From positions 2,542,001-2,606,000 of the forward strand of contig OZ253453.1 of assembly GCA_965261455.1 (NCBI GenBank): a DNA stretch of 64,000 nucleotides, in the 5' to 3' direction. Positions within the stretch are counted from its first letter, which is position 1. Every line of letters starts with the position of its first letter. Below, piece by piece: positions 8,518 through 17,331 of this stretch. Below the pieces are notes generated by a model. It had not been told where the DNA came from and did no database searches. It worked only from the letters and a program-made list of their open reading frames with translations. Both the position numbers and the translations under genes were made by a program. This DNA is from DAOUKH01 sp965261455 (GTDB lineage: Bacteria > Chloroflexota > Dehalococcoidia > SHYB01).

Positions 8518-9489
8518 TCAAGGGTTCTCTACGGCTGGGACCTCCGTTCTCGCGAACGACGGGTCCCACGCGGCGCCGTGCTTGAGCATGCTGTTGAGGA
8601 TGACCAGCAGTTTGCGCATGCAGGCGGTCAGCGCGACCTTCTTTGCCTTGCCCGACCCGCAGAGCCGCAGATAGAAGTCCCGGATCACCGGATTGTGGCG
8701 CGTGGCCGTAAGCGTGGCCATGTACAGGGTCTGACGAGCCGGCGCCCGACCTCCCCACACGGTGCGCCGCCCGCGCAGCATCCCGCTGTCGCGGTTGAAC
8801 GGGGCGACCCCGAGCAGGCTCGCGATCTGCTTACCGCCCAGCTCCCCGAGCTCGGGGACCTCCGCCAGCAGCGTCATGCCCAGCACCGGCCCTACCCCGG
8901 GGACGCTCCGAAGCAGGTCCTCTCGCTCCCGCCATACCGGATTCCGTTGGATGCGCTTGCTCAGCTCCTCGTCCAGCTTGCGCAACTCCTTTTCCAGCCA
9001 GGCGATGTGGCGCTGGATGTCCTTGCGGACCGGCCCCACGGTGCTGCTCAGACGGTTCTTCTCCGCCGTGATCATCGTGACCACCTGCCGCCTTCGCTCC
9101 ACGTGCGCCTCCAGCGCCTGTGCTTCCGCGTCGGGCAAACGGGTGGGCCGCGGCCGCATGGCCATGCCGAAGTGGCCAATGACCTCCGCGTCCAGCCGGT
9201 CCGTCTTGGCCAGCCGTCCGCTCGCCTTGGCGAAGTCCCGCACCTGGCGCGGATTGACCACCGCCGCCGGGATATGCGCCGCGGCGAGCCCCGCCACGAC
9301 CGCCCGCTGCAGTCCGCCCGTCGATTCCAGCACCACCAGCACCGGCGCCAGGGGTCCGAGCGCGGCGACCAATTCGTCAATTCCCTGCGGCGTGTTGGGG
9401 ACGCTCCACTGCGTCCCGTCCGGCAGGACGGCGATGTCCAGCACCTTCTTGGAGACGTCGATCCCCACGAAACGTTCCGCTGACTCCAC
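8518..9489 (-). CDS. IS110-family transposase (DEDD recombinase)
   Basis: 323 residues, full length. The N-terminal RuvC-like DEDD domain shows FVGIDVSKKVLDIAV (first Asp), VLVVLESTGGLQR (Glu) and KTDRLDAEVIGHF (two Asp). A helical region at about 110-200 leads to the C-terminal Transposase_20 domain with LRSVPGVGPVLGMTLLAEVP and the catalytic-serine region FNRDSGMLRGRRTVWGGRAP. All key residues are present, so the enzyme looks active. Start ATG at 9489. It recombines DNA without classical inverted repeats and, in related elements, is guided by an RNA from the adjacent non-coding end. It is inserted in a repeat and disrupts no gene. Confidence 0.93.
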   Translation of the reverse strand: MESAERFVGIDVSKKVLDIAVLPDGTQWSVPNTPQGIDELVAALGPLAPVLVVLESTGGLQRAVVAGLAAAHIPAAVVNPRQVRDFAKASGRLAKTDRLDAEVIGHFGMAMRPRPTRLPDAEAQALEAHVERRRQVVTMITAEKNRLSSTVGPVRKDIQRHIAWLEKELRKLDEELSKRIQRNPVWREREDLLRSVPGVGPVLGMTLLAEVPELGELGGKQIASLLGVAPFNRDSGMLRGRRTVWGGRAPARQTLYMATLTATRHNPVIRDFYLRLCGSGKAKKVALTACMRKLLVILNSMLKHGAAWDPSFARTEVPAVENP

Positions 9490-9628
9490 AATCCCTCTCC
9501 TTTGGCCCTACCTTGCAGATTCGGGCTTTGCATGCCCTGGCAACTGTTCGGGCTCTTCCTTGGAGTAGGAGCGGCGACCATCGCTCTCCCACGGTCTTTC
9601 TTGGACCAGGGAGGTATCGGTCTACCGC
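9490..9628 (-). ncRNA. Candidate bridge (guide) RNA region of the IS110 element
   Basis: The non-coding segment between the transposase start and the IS end is about 140 nt and contains self-complementary blocks, such as GAGAGCGATGGTCG-type text and several CC/GG-rich arms. Its position and size match the region that encodes the bridge RNA in IS110-group elements (established for IS621). I could not fold it or locate the guide loops, so this rests on position alone. Confidence 0.35.
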
Positions 9629-9795
9629 TCTCCTCCCCAAGATACAAGGGGGGTAAGACCCCGCGCCGCCTCCCCTTCCCAAGGCCAGCGGGCGGCGTTC
9701 TCCCCTCGACCGGGTTTTGGCTAGGGTCTCCCAGGGAGGAGAGGTGTATGGCGACCCCCAGAGGGAGAGAGGGGAGGGCGAGTCGCGACTTGCCC

Positions 9796-11109
9796 CTACG
9801 GGACGTGTGGCGGGTAGTCGTCGCCGATGTGGCCTGCTTCCTCGAGGCGCCGTTGCTCGTCTTCGCCGAAGCCGAGGAGGTCGCCGTAGACGTAGGCGTT
9901 GTGCTGGCCGAGGGTCGGCGGCGGGTAGTCGAGGCGGCTTTCGGTACGCTCCATGAGCCAGGGGCTGCGGGGGTACTCGATGGGCATGCACTCGTGGTCC
10001 ATGGCGTGGAAGAAGCCGCGGGCGTTCAGTTGGGGGTCGGCCATGAGGTCGCGGTCGTCGTTGAGCGCGCCGGCGGGGACGCCGTGGCGTTGGAGGTGGC
10101 GCATCACCCACTGGTCGTTGAAGCCCGACGTCCACTCGGCGACGAGCTCGTCGAGCTCGTCGCGGTGCTCGAAGCGCGACTCCTGGGTGGCGAAGCGGGG
10201 ATCCTTGGCCCACTCGGGTCGCCCCATCGCCTCGACGAGCCCCTCCCATTGGGCGCCGGTCCCCACGGCGATCGCCACCCAGCGCTCGTCGCCGGCGCAG
10301 GGGTAGGTATTGTGGGGGGCCATGCGGTAGTAGTCGTTGCCCTGGGGGCCTGGCGACTCGCCCGTCATCTGATAGCCGAGCAGGTGCTCGCCGAAGAAGG
10401 GCACCATGCACTCGGCCTGGGAGAGCTCGACGAGCTGCCCCTTCCCCCGCCGTCGGAGCTGGAGCAAGGCAAGGGCGGCGGCGTAGGCCCCGCAGAGGGC
10501 GGCGACGGCGTCGGCGAGGAAGATGTCCTCGGTCTGCGTCGGGTCGGTGTCGCGGTAGCCGCGGAGGTAGGTGTGCCCCGACGTGCCTTCGAGGTGCGAG
10601 CCCAGCGACCGGTAGTAGGCGTAGGGGCCGGTGAGCCCGTAGGCGGGCATGCGGAGCATCACGATGTCGGGTTTGACGGCGCGGAGCGCCTCGTAGCCGA
10701 AACCGAGCTTGTCGACGGTGGCGGGAGTGTTGTTCTCGATCACGATGTCGGAGACGGCGACGAGCTGCTTGAGGACCTCGACGCCCTCCTCCTGCTGGAG
10801 GTCGACGGTCATGCTTAGCTTGTTCTTGCCGTGGCTCTGGAAGAATGGCCAGCAGTTGAAGTCGCGGCCGGTCATGGTGAAGCCGGGGTAGGCGTTGAGC
10901 CAGTTGCGCAGCGAGTCGATATAGGCCTGCGTCGGTCTGGCGAAGCGCCCGCGAGTGTTGGGCTGGAACAACTGAAGCGGCTCGACGCGGATGACTTCGG
11001 CGCCCCAATCGGCGAGGTAGCTCGTGGCGTGGGGCCCGGCGAGCACGAGGGAGAGGTCGGCGACGCGAATCCCCTCGAAGGGACGGCGGAGGCTCTTGGG
11101 GGTAGGCAC
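9796..11109 (-). CDS. CaiB/BaiF-type (family III) CoA-transferase
   Basis: 437 residues; transfers CoA between carboxylic acids. The N-terminus FEGIRVADLSLVLAGPHATS, followed by YLADWGAEVIRVEPL, is the canonical family III opening. KNKLSMTVDL and the VAVSDIVIENNTPATVDKLG block follow. The aspartate in EDIFLADAVAALCGAYAA is the likely catalytic residue that forms the acyl-anhydride. The C-terminus, with PQLNARGFFHAMDH and LGQHNAYVYGDLLGF, is typical. No substrate can be deduced. It is flanked by a 38-codon frame 11 bp upstream and by the IS110 downstream. Enzymes of this kind are abundant in bacteria that degrade diverse organic acids. Confidence 0.9.
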   Translation of the reverse strand: MPTPKSLRRPFEGIRVADLSLVLAGPHATSYLADWGAEVIRVEPLQLFQPNTRGRFARPTQAYIDSLRNWLNAYPGFTMTGRDFNCWPFFQSHGKNKLSMTVDLQQEEGVEVLKQLVAVSDIVIENNTPATVDKLGFGYEALRAVKPDIVMLRMPAYGLTGPYAYYRSLGSHLEGTSGHTYLRGYRDTDPTQTEDIFLADAVAALCGAYAAALALLQLRRRGKGQLVELSQAECMVPFFGEHLLGYQMTGESPGPQGNDYYRMAPHNTYPCAGDERWVAIAVGTGAQWEGLVEAMGRPEWAKDPRFATQESRFEHRDELDELVAEWTSGFNDQWVMRHLQRHGVPAGALNDDRDLMADPQLNARGFFHAMDHECMPIEYPRSPWLMERTESRLDYPPPTLGQHNAYVYGDLLGFGEDEQRRLEEAGHIGDDYPPHVP

Positions 11110-11120
11110 TGCCGTCGCGC

Positions 11121-11237
11121 CTAGCCCAGCACGACGTGGAGGGGGCGGTAGAAGGCGAGGAACTCGCCGGTGATCAGCTCCGTCGACGGGGTGCGGGGGG
11201 CCGGCGGCGCTACGCCGATGGTCTGTGGTTGCGTCAT
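11121..11237 (-). CDS. Short hypothetical protein before the CoA-transferase
   Basis: A 38-codon frame (MTQPQTIGVAPP to FYRPLHVVLG) ends 11 bp before the CoA-transferase start. There is no clear ribosome site, no family is recognised, and no signal or membrane segment is present. It could be a leader peptide, the remnant of a larger gene, or chance. Confidence 0.25.
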   Translation of the reverse strand: MTQPQTIGVAPPAPRTPSTELITGEFLAFYRPLHVVLG

Positions 11238-11553
11238 GCGTCGTGCGCGCCGGATACGGCGATGGGCCGCGCCCGCACCGGGGGTTGACCGCGGCTCCGT
11301 AAGGGGGCCTTTTCTTCTGTCAGCCTACCCGGAAGGGCCGCTCAGCGTCAAGGGATTTTGGGCGCGGAGGACGCAACGGGTCCAGGGGGGTAACCATCTT
11401 AAGAGTCACGAGGCTGGGCGGTGGCGGATGGGGAGCATGGCCGCGCCGTTCGGCGCCCATGCGGGCTCGACTAAAGGTTACCGCGCCGAGCTAACTTCCC
11501 ATACGTCACGTTGCAGCTCCGGCATGTCCGGCGATCTCATCTCGCGTTCGTTT

Positions 11554-11643
11554 GGGGCGCCCGCTTCAAGGCCGGGTCTCGGCCTCGCTTGAAGCTCCTC
11601 GCGCTTGGGAGGAGCGCAGGAGTTCCCGGAGGGAGGGCGCCCC
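11554..11643. ncRNA. Candidate structured RNA element
   Basis: GGGGCGCCC (11554-11562) can pair perfectly with GGGCGCCCC (11635-11643). Inside lie GCTTCAAG/CTTGAAGC (11563-11570 with 11588-11595) enclosing a GCCG-GGTCT-CGGC hairpin, and a CTCCTC/GAGGAG hairpin (about 11595-11614). A further CCGCG-N8-CGCGG hairpin follows at about 11645-11662. The nested arrangement suggests a folded RNA or a DNA element. The surrounding 11238-12000 region has no gene I can support. The strand is not determined, and part of the outer stem resembles the GGCGCCCC repeat text seen elsewhere. Confidence 0.35.
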
Positions 11644-11799
11644 TCCGCGTCACGTGGCGCGGCTCTTCCCTCTGAGCCGGCGCCGGTGGCTGAGTACGCG
11701 TAAGACATGCAAGGACATGGTAGGGGGCGGGGGTGGGGATGGGGAAGGGGCGGATGGCGGAGGGGCGCGCACCCTCTGGCGGTCTCCCACGAGACGGGG

Positions 11800-11975
11800 A
11801 GAGGTCAGAGGGGAGGGCGCCCACAAGGGGTGTCGCTACGGGAGGGGATGGATTCCCGCTTGTGCGGGAATGAAGGAAGGAAGGAGGGAGGGTCGGAGAG
11901 GAGGGCGATTCGCGAATCGCCGCTAGGGGAGCGGGCACCCACAAGGGGCGCCCCTACGGGAGGGGGCGAAGATGC
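11800..11975. repeat. GGCGATTCGCGAATCGCC-type repeat with REP-like hairpins
   Basis: Contains GGATTCCCGCTTGTGCGGGA (11850-11870), the palindrome GGGCGATTCGCGAATCGCC (11903-11921) and GGGCACCCACAAGGGGCGCC followed by CCTACGGGAG. The same modules recur near 21.4, 26.5, 30.1 and 31.2 kb. Confidence 0.75.
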
Positions 11976-12169
11976 TCATGGCCGCTGACCAGCGCTTCAG
12001 TCGTCTGCGGATCCCGGTGTGATGTAGGATGTCTGCTTGTGTTCACGGGATGTAGATGGAATAGCCCTTGAAGCAACTCTTGAGAAGGTCGCCGACTCAG
12101 GTTGGCCTACACCCCTGTCGACGTAACCTCTTGAAAGGACTCTGGGATGAATAGTGGGAGACGAGATAG

Positions 12170-15100
12170 ATGAGCGCAAAGGTGAAGTCAGGGTTATCAG
12201 CGTTAGCTGTTATCGGCATCATGCTGATGCTTGTGGTGTTGATAGCGTGCGAGTCCCAACCCACGCCCACTGCAGGGCCTGAACCCACAGCCACTGCCGC
12301 GCCAGTAGCACCCACGCCAATTCCCAGTCCGGTACCGACGGCCACTGCCGCGCCGGTAGTACCTACGCCCACTGCAACCCCGGCGCCCACTGCGACGCCA
12401 AGCCCGGAGCCCACGGCTACCGCGACCCCGGCGCCCACCGCGACGCCAAGTCCGGAGCCTACGGCCACTGCAACCCCGGCGCCCACTGTGACGCCAAGCC
12501 CGGAGCCCACGGCTACCGCGACCCCGGCGCCCACCGCGACGCCAACGCCGGAGCCCACTGCTACCGCGACCCCGGCGCCCACCGCGACGCCAACGCCGGA
12601 GCCCACTGCTACTGCAACCCCAGAGCCCACCGAAGCTCTGGACTTTGATCCCTCGGTGGTCCGCGGCACCCTGAGCAACGGCCTAAGCTACTACATCAGG
12701 CATAACGAAGAGCCGCGCAGCCGTGCCCAGATAGCGCTGGTGGTAAAGGCCGGCTCTATCGACGAAGAGGAGGACCAGCGAGGTCTGGCGCACTTGGCAG
12801 AGCACATGGCTTTCAATGGGACCGAGCGCTTCGCCAAGCAGGAGATCGTTGAATACCTTGAGTCCATCGGCAGTACGTTTGGCGCCGACCTGAACGCCCG
12901 GACCGGCTTCGATGACACCCTGTATTGGCTGGAGATCCCGACCGACGATCCCGAAATCACCGAGACCGCGTTTCAGATTCTCAGTGACTGGGCCTACGCA
13001 GTGACCTTCGACCCAGTTGAGGTTGAGCTGGAGCGTGACGTCGTTCTGGAGGAGTGGCGCCTCTATCAGGGATTCAACTCGCGCCTTCAAGAAAACTTGC
13101 TCCCTCTGCTCTTCGGCTCCTCGCGCTACTCCGACCGGGATCCTATTGGCCTGACGGAGGTCATCGAGAACGCTCCGGTAGAGCTCCTCAGGGAGTTCTA
13201 CGAGCGTTGGTACAGGCCTGACCTGATGGCCGTCGTCGCTGTGGGTGACTTCGATACTGCGTTGATCGAGGCCAAGGTGAAGCAGCACTTCGCGCCGCCA
13301 CCCGAGGGCGAGGCAAACCAGGAGCGCGCCGCCGTGGCGCCTTCCACGGAGAGGCCGCGTTTCGACATTCCGGGTCATGAGGCGCCGCGCATCGAAGTGT
13401 TCACCGATGCCGAGTCGCCCGGCACCCAGTTCGTCCTGGTCCAAAAGCTTGCCCCCGACAGGGATCAAGACCTGGCGGGATTTCGCCGCCACGTCGTGGA
13501 AAGTCTTGCCTTCATGATGCTGAACGCTCGACTTTTCGAGCGAGGCCAGACCGCCGATCCCCCGTATCTCTCGGCTGGAGCCGGACGTTCGCCGTATGTG
13601 GAGCCCCTGGACATCGTCACGTTCTCGGCATGGGTGGAGCCAGACGGAATTGAGCACGGTTTGGCGGCGGTGCTGGAGGAATTGCAGCGCATCCGACGGC
13701 ATGGCTTTACAGACAGCGAACTGGCACGTGAGAAGGCCAACCTGTTGAGCTCGGTGGAGAGCTCGTACAAACAGCGGGACCAAACATCGTCGGCATATCT
13801 GGTCGACTCGTACGTAGACCACTTTCTCAGCGGGACGCCGGTTGTCGGCATCGATGCTGAGTGGGAGTTGTACCAAGAGGTGCTACCGCAGATCTCCTTG
13901 GCGGAGTTCGATGACCTAGCGGAGTCCTGGACGCAGTCTGAGGACACGGCGCTCTTGGTCGTGCGGCCGGAGGAGACCGAGGCTAGCTCAGATGGCGATC
14001 TGGCCGCGGCGACCCTGGCCCAACTCGAGAGTGCCAGTGCGCTGGAGGTAGGTCCCTACGCAGACGTCGTCGGCGATGTACCGCTGCTGGCAACAATTCC
14101 GACTCCGGGGAGCATCACCGGTGAAGAGCGAATAGAGTCTATCGACGCTCTAAGGTGGACGCTCTCCAACGGTATTTCCGTGATCGCCAAGCAGACAGAC
14201 TTCCGCGATGACGAAGTGATATTCAGAGCCTTCAGTCCTGGCGGGCACTCCTTGGTCGCAGACGAGGACCATGTGTCTGCTCTCTACGCCGCGCAGTTGG
14301 TTTCCGGAAGTGGTGCCGGTCCGCACGATAACGTGGCCCTGGACAAACTGCTCGCCGGCAAGAGGGTCTCGGTGTCCCCGTACATCACGGAACTGTTCGA
14401 AGGCTTTGGGGGCAGCGCCTCGCCGGAGGACATGGAGACGCTGTTCCAACTGATTACGCTGTATGCGACCGCGCCCCGGCTGGACCCCGTCTTCTTCTCG
14501 AGGTACGAATCAAGCCTGCGCAGCATCGCTGAGACTCGGGCCGCCCAGCCGGACGGGATTCTCTTCGACCTCGTGAATACGGTGCGGCACCAGAACCACT
14601 TCCGTGCTCGACCCCTCACCGTCGAACTTCTGGAGGAACTAAGCCTGGAGCGAGCGGGGGCCGTGTATGCCGACCGGTTCGCGGACTTGGGCGACGCAAC
14701 CTTCGTCTTCGTGGGCGCGTTCGACTGGGATTCCCTGCGCTCACTGACCGCCACGTATTTGGCCAGCCTGCCAACCACCGGGCGCGCCGAGCAGTGGCAG
14801 GATGTCGGGATCGATCCGCCGATGGGAGTGGAGGACCATGTCGTCCGCAGCGGCGCCGAACCGCGCAGTCAGACAGTGGTGGTGTTTGCCGGGGATATGG
14901 AGTGGAGCCGCCAGGAGGCGCTGACGCTTACCGTGGCCGGCGAGATGCTCGGGATTCGTTTGCGCGAGCGAGTGCGTGAGGAGCTCGGCGGCACCTATAG
15001 CATCGGTGTGGGCGCAAGTGGCTCCAGTCTTCTGGACCAAGAGTACCTGATCTCAATAATTTTCGGCAGCGACCCCGCACGCGCCGATGAGCTCTTTGAA

Positions 15101-15386
15101 GAGGTGCTGGAGGAAGTGGACTGGCTGCGCGCGGGGGGGTGAGCAGAAATACCTGGACACGGTCAAGGAGCTTCTACGTACCTCCCGGAAGGAGCAGCTG
15201 CGGGTCAACGGATTCTGGCTCAGTCAGATCCAGGTTTCGGTGCAGCGGGGCGAGTCGTTCACGGAGATTGTAAGCTTCGATGACTCGTTGGAGGCGTTGA
15301 CGCTGGAGCAGGTCGCCGCGGCAGCGCAGCGCTACCTCACCGACGACCGCTATGTGCGGGTGGTGCTACTCCCCGAAGAGGAATAG
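12170..15386 (+). CDS. M16-family zinc protease lipoprotein, frameshifted near the C-terminus
   Basis: A lipoprotein signal (LMLVVLIACESQ) is followed by a Pro/Thr-rich wall-spanning linker (about residues 30-150) and two M16 (insulinase/pitrilysin) halves. The inverted zinc motif HLAEH lies near residue 208 in RGLAHLAEHMAFNGTERF, with the distal Glu in ERDVVLEEWRLY. The second half starts near LRWTLSNGISVIAKQ. The frame stops at 15142 after DWLRAGG, but the family sequence continues one base out of phase as GGEQKYLDTVKELLR to VRVVLLPEEE (15386). The shift coincides with a run of seven Gs (15133-15139); six would restore the frame. This could be an assembly error or a phase-variable tract. 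Without the tail the second half lacks about 80 residues. The protein would act outside the membrane on peptides. Confidence 0.85.
12364..12630 (+). repeat. 48-nt tandem repeat coding a PT-rich linker
   Basis: About five near-perfect 48-nt units, each coding a 16-residue block of the type PEPTATATPAPTATPS. The units differ mainly at synonymous positions. Such arrays change copy number easily and would alter the length of the surface linker. Confidence 0.85.
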
Positions 15387-15420
15387 CCTGCAGGGCTTGG
15401 TTCCACGCGGCACTTGCCCG

Positions 15421-15925
15421 TCCCCCCGCCCAGCGGGAGAGGGGCCAGGGGAGGGCGATTCGCGAATCGCCCCTACGGGAGGTGCGGGCGGTCGCCGCGG
15501 GGGGATGGGCTTCGAGGGGCTTTGGTGGTTGAAAGGGGGCCCCTCACCTCGGTCCTCTCCCGTTGGGAGACCTTTGCGTAATCGGGGTGACTGACCGCGA
15601 AGGTGGCTGACTTCGATAACCCGTGGCGGTTGCGAGGGTGCCCCTCATCTCAATCTTCTCCCGTGGGGAGAAGAGGCAAGACCTCCCGGCCCCACCCATG
15701 CTTGCCCGAGGGCGGTTGTGCAAAGGTCTCCGTTGGGAGAGGAGGTTAAGACCCCTCGCCGCCGACGCGCCTGTGGCGCGTGCCCTCTCTCAGTCTCCCC
15801 CAGAGGGGGAGAGGTTTAAGGTGCTCCCCCTTGCGGGGGAGGTTGAGGTGTCGCCCCCTTGCGGGGGAGGTTGAGGTGTCGCCCCGTGACCGGTCCTCTC
15901 AGGAGGGGAGGGCGATTCGTGAATC
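15421..15925. repeat. Repeat cluster including a 166-bp MITE-like element
   Basis: Contains GGCGATTCGCGAATCGCC (15455-15472) and then a complete element, 15566-15731. Its ends are GGAGACCTTTGCGTAAT and GTTGTGCAAAGGTCTCC, and it is almost identical in length and sequence to 35762-35927. After it come the CTCTCTCAGTCTCCCC hairpin repeat and a GGCGATTCGTGAATCGCC variant. No gene is visible in this 500-bp stretch. Confidence 0.85.
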
Positions 15926-15928
15926 GCC

Positions 15929-16903
15929 CTATGTGAGGGAGGCGCGGAGGATGGCTAGGGCGGCGCGAGGGAGGCCGAAGCGGCCGGTGTGGGCGAGGTA
16001 GAGGGGGGTCCAGGCGGGGTTGAATTTTTGCTTGAAGCGGCGGAGGCCGTCGGCGTCGTAGAGGGGGCGGGCGGCGCGGCGGAGGGCGGCGAGGGCGGCG
16101 TTGGTCCAGGGGGCGCAGGCGGTGAGGTTGGTTAGGGGCGCGCCGGAGAGGCTGGCGTAGGGGCAGTCTTCGTCGCGGAAGGCTAGAAGCGACGAGGCGG
16201 TGAGGTAGTCGGCGAGGCCGGCCATGACGCCGGGGCGGTAGCGCAGGAGCTCGAGCATCCAGCCGTCGCGGGCGGGGACCCAGGTGATGAAGCCGGCGAT
16301 GCGGCCGTGGGCGTCCTCGGCGGCGGCGGCGCGGGCGGCGGGGTCGAGCAGCGCGCCGGCCCCTCCGAAGGCGAAGCGAAGCTCGGGAGGCCGCTTGCCG
16401 CGGAGCCAGGCTGCGGAGACGGCGTCGGTCTCATGGCGTCGGATGGCGCGCTCCTCGGAAGTCATCCAACGGAAGCGCAGGCCGCGGGCGCGGGCGCGGT
16501 TGAGGGCGGCGCGGACCTCGCGCCACTGACGGCCTCTCGGCTCGACGCGGCGCGGGTCGATGATCGCCTCGCCGCCGGCGGGAGTCAGGCCGAAGCCCGC
16601 CGCCCTCGCGGCGTCGGCGAGCTCGGCGGGGAGTCCGCAGACCACGGCGCGCAGTCCCCGTCGTCGGCACCAGTCGCGGAAGCCGCCGAGGACGGAGGGC
16701 GCGGTGTCGGGCGGACCGGTGGGTGGGCCCAGGGCGACGGCGGCACCGGCGGCGATGCGGAAGCCGAGACGGGGCTCGCCGTCGAAGAAGAAGCGTCCCG
16801 GCCCCTCGCGCAGGCCCATGTGGCTGAGTCCGTGCGCCCCGCCGCGCGGCGCGGGGGGCGCGAACGGCGTGGGGGGAGCGGCGGTGAGGACGGCTGTGGT
16901 CAC
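15929..16903 (-). CDS. DUF2156 / lysyl-phosphatidylglycerol synthase C-terminal-like protein
   Basis: 324 residues, a GNAT-like acyltransferase fold. It has phrases of the MprF C-terminal domain: GRFFFDGEPRLGFRIAAGAA, ALGPPTGPP, WREVRAALNRARARGLRFR, GRIAGFITWVPARDGWMLEL, LRYRPGVMAGLADYL, and the closing RFKQKFNPAWTPLYLA. There are no membrane segments, so it is a soluble stand-alone version of the domain that in MprF moves amino acids from tRNA to lipid. The acceptor and donor here are unknown. The first ATG is used; an internal Met at MGLREGPGRF is an alternative start. Very high GC. No functional partner lies nearby. Confidence 0.75.
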   Translation of the reverse strand: MTTAVLTAAPPTPFAPPAPRGGAHGLSHMGLREGPGRFFFDGEPRLGFRIAAGAAVALGPPTGPPDTAPSVLGGFRDWCRRRGLRAVVCGLPAELADAARAAGFGLTPAGGEAIIDPRRVEPRGRQWREVRAALNRARARGLRFRWMTSEERAIRRHETDAVSAAWLRGKRPPELRFAFGGAGALLDPAARAAAAEDAHGRIAGFITWVPARDGWMLELLRYRPGVMAGLADYLTASSLLAFRDEDCPYASLSGAPLTNLTACAPWTNAALAALRRAARPLYDADGLRRFKQKFNPAWTPLYLAHTGRFGLPRAALAILRASLT

Positions 16904-16939
16904 GGGGGCGATTGTAGCAGTGATGCCCCGCGCCGGCCC

Positions 16940-17235
16940 TCTCTAAGTCTCCCCCAGAGGAGACCTTTGCGTAACCGGGGTAGCTGACCGCGAGGGTGAC
17001 GGACTTCGATACCCCGTGGTGGTTGTAAGGGGGCCCCTCATCTCAGTCTTCTCCCGTTGGGAGAAGAGGCAAGACCTCCTCTCCGCCGACGCGCCTGCGG
17101 CGCGTGCCCTCTCTCAGTCTCCCCCAGAGGGGGAGAGGTTTAAGGTGGTCTCCTCCTGCGGGGGAAGGTCAAGGGTGACGCCCCGCCCGGCCCTCTCTCA
17201 GTCTCTCCCAGAGGGAGAGAGGTTTGAGGTGGGGG
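16940..17235. repeat. Repeat cluster with one MITE-like end
   Basis: Left end GGAGACCTTTGCGTAAC at 16959-16975, followed by the same internal text as the 166-bp elements (GACTTCGATACCCCGTGG, TCTTCTCCCGTTGGGAGAAG). The right end is missing, and it runs into two copies of the CTCTCTCAGTCTC hairpin (17108 and 17190 regions). No gene. Confidence 0.8.
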
Positions 17236-17331
17236 ACTCTTTCGCGGGCTTCCGGGACGCATGACGCCTGGGAGTCCCCCTCCCAGGCGTCATACAACCG
17301 GAGCGGCAGGAACCGGTGGAGAAGTCAGTGG

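Larger units (their letters stand above)
8475..9630 (-). mobile_element. IS110-family insertion sequence
   Basis: Boundaries are estimated by comparison with intact copies of the flanking repeat; both junctions contain CTCTCC, which may include the short core duplicated by IS110 recombinases. The element carries one transposase gene and about 140 bp of non-coding DNA before it, the arrangement in IS110 elements where a guide (bridge) RNA is encoded. There are no terminal inverted repeats, as expected for this family. Confidence 0.75.
8397..9732. repeat. Dispersed MITE-like element split by an IS110 insertion
   Basis: The left end at 8397-8413 is GGAGACCTTTGCGCAAC. The left arm (to about 8475) and the right arm (about 9640-9732, ending in a degraded GTTTTGG...GGTCTCC) together align with the uninterrupted elements at 40560-40747 and 61947-62124. 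Shared internal text includes GGCTTCAGC(A/G)AGGTCGCGCGG and TAAGACCCCGCGCCGCCTCC. The IS sits where the intact copies have the short hairpin CCTCTCCCAGCGGGAGAGG. Confidence 0.75.
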
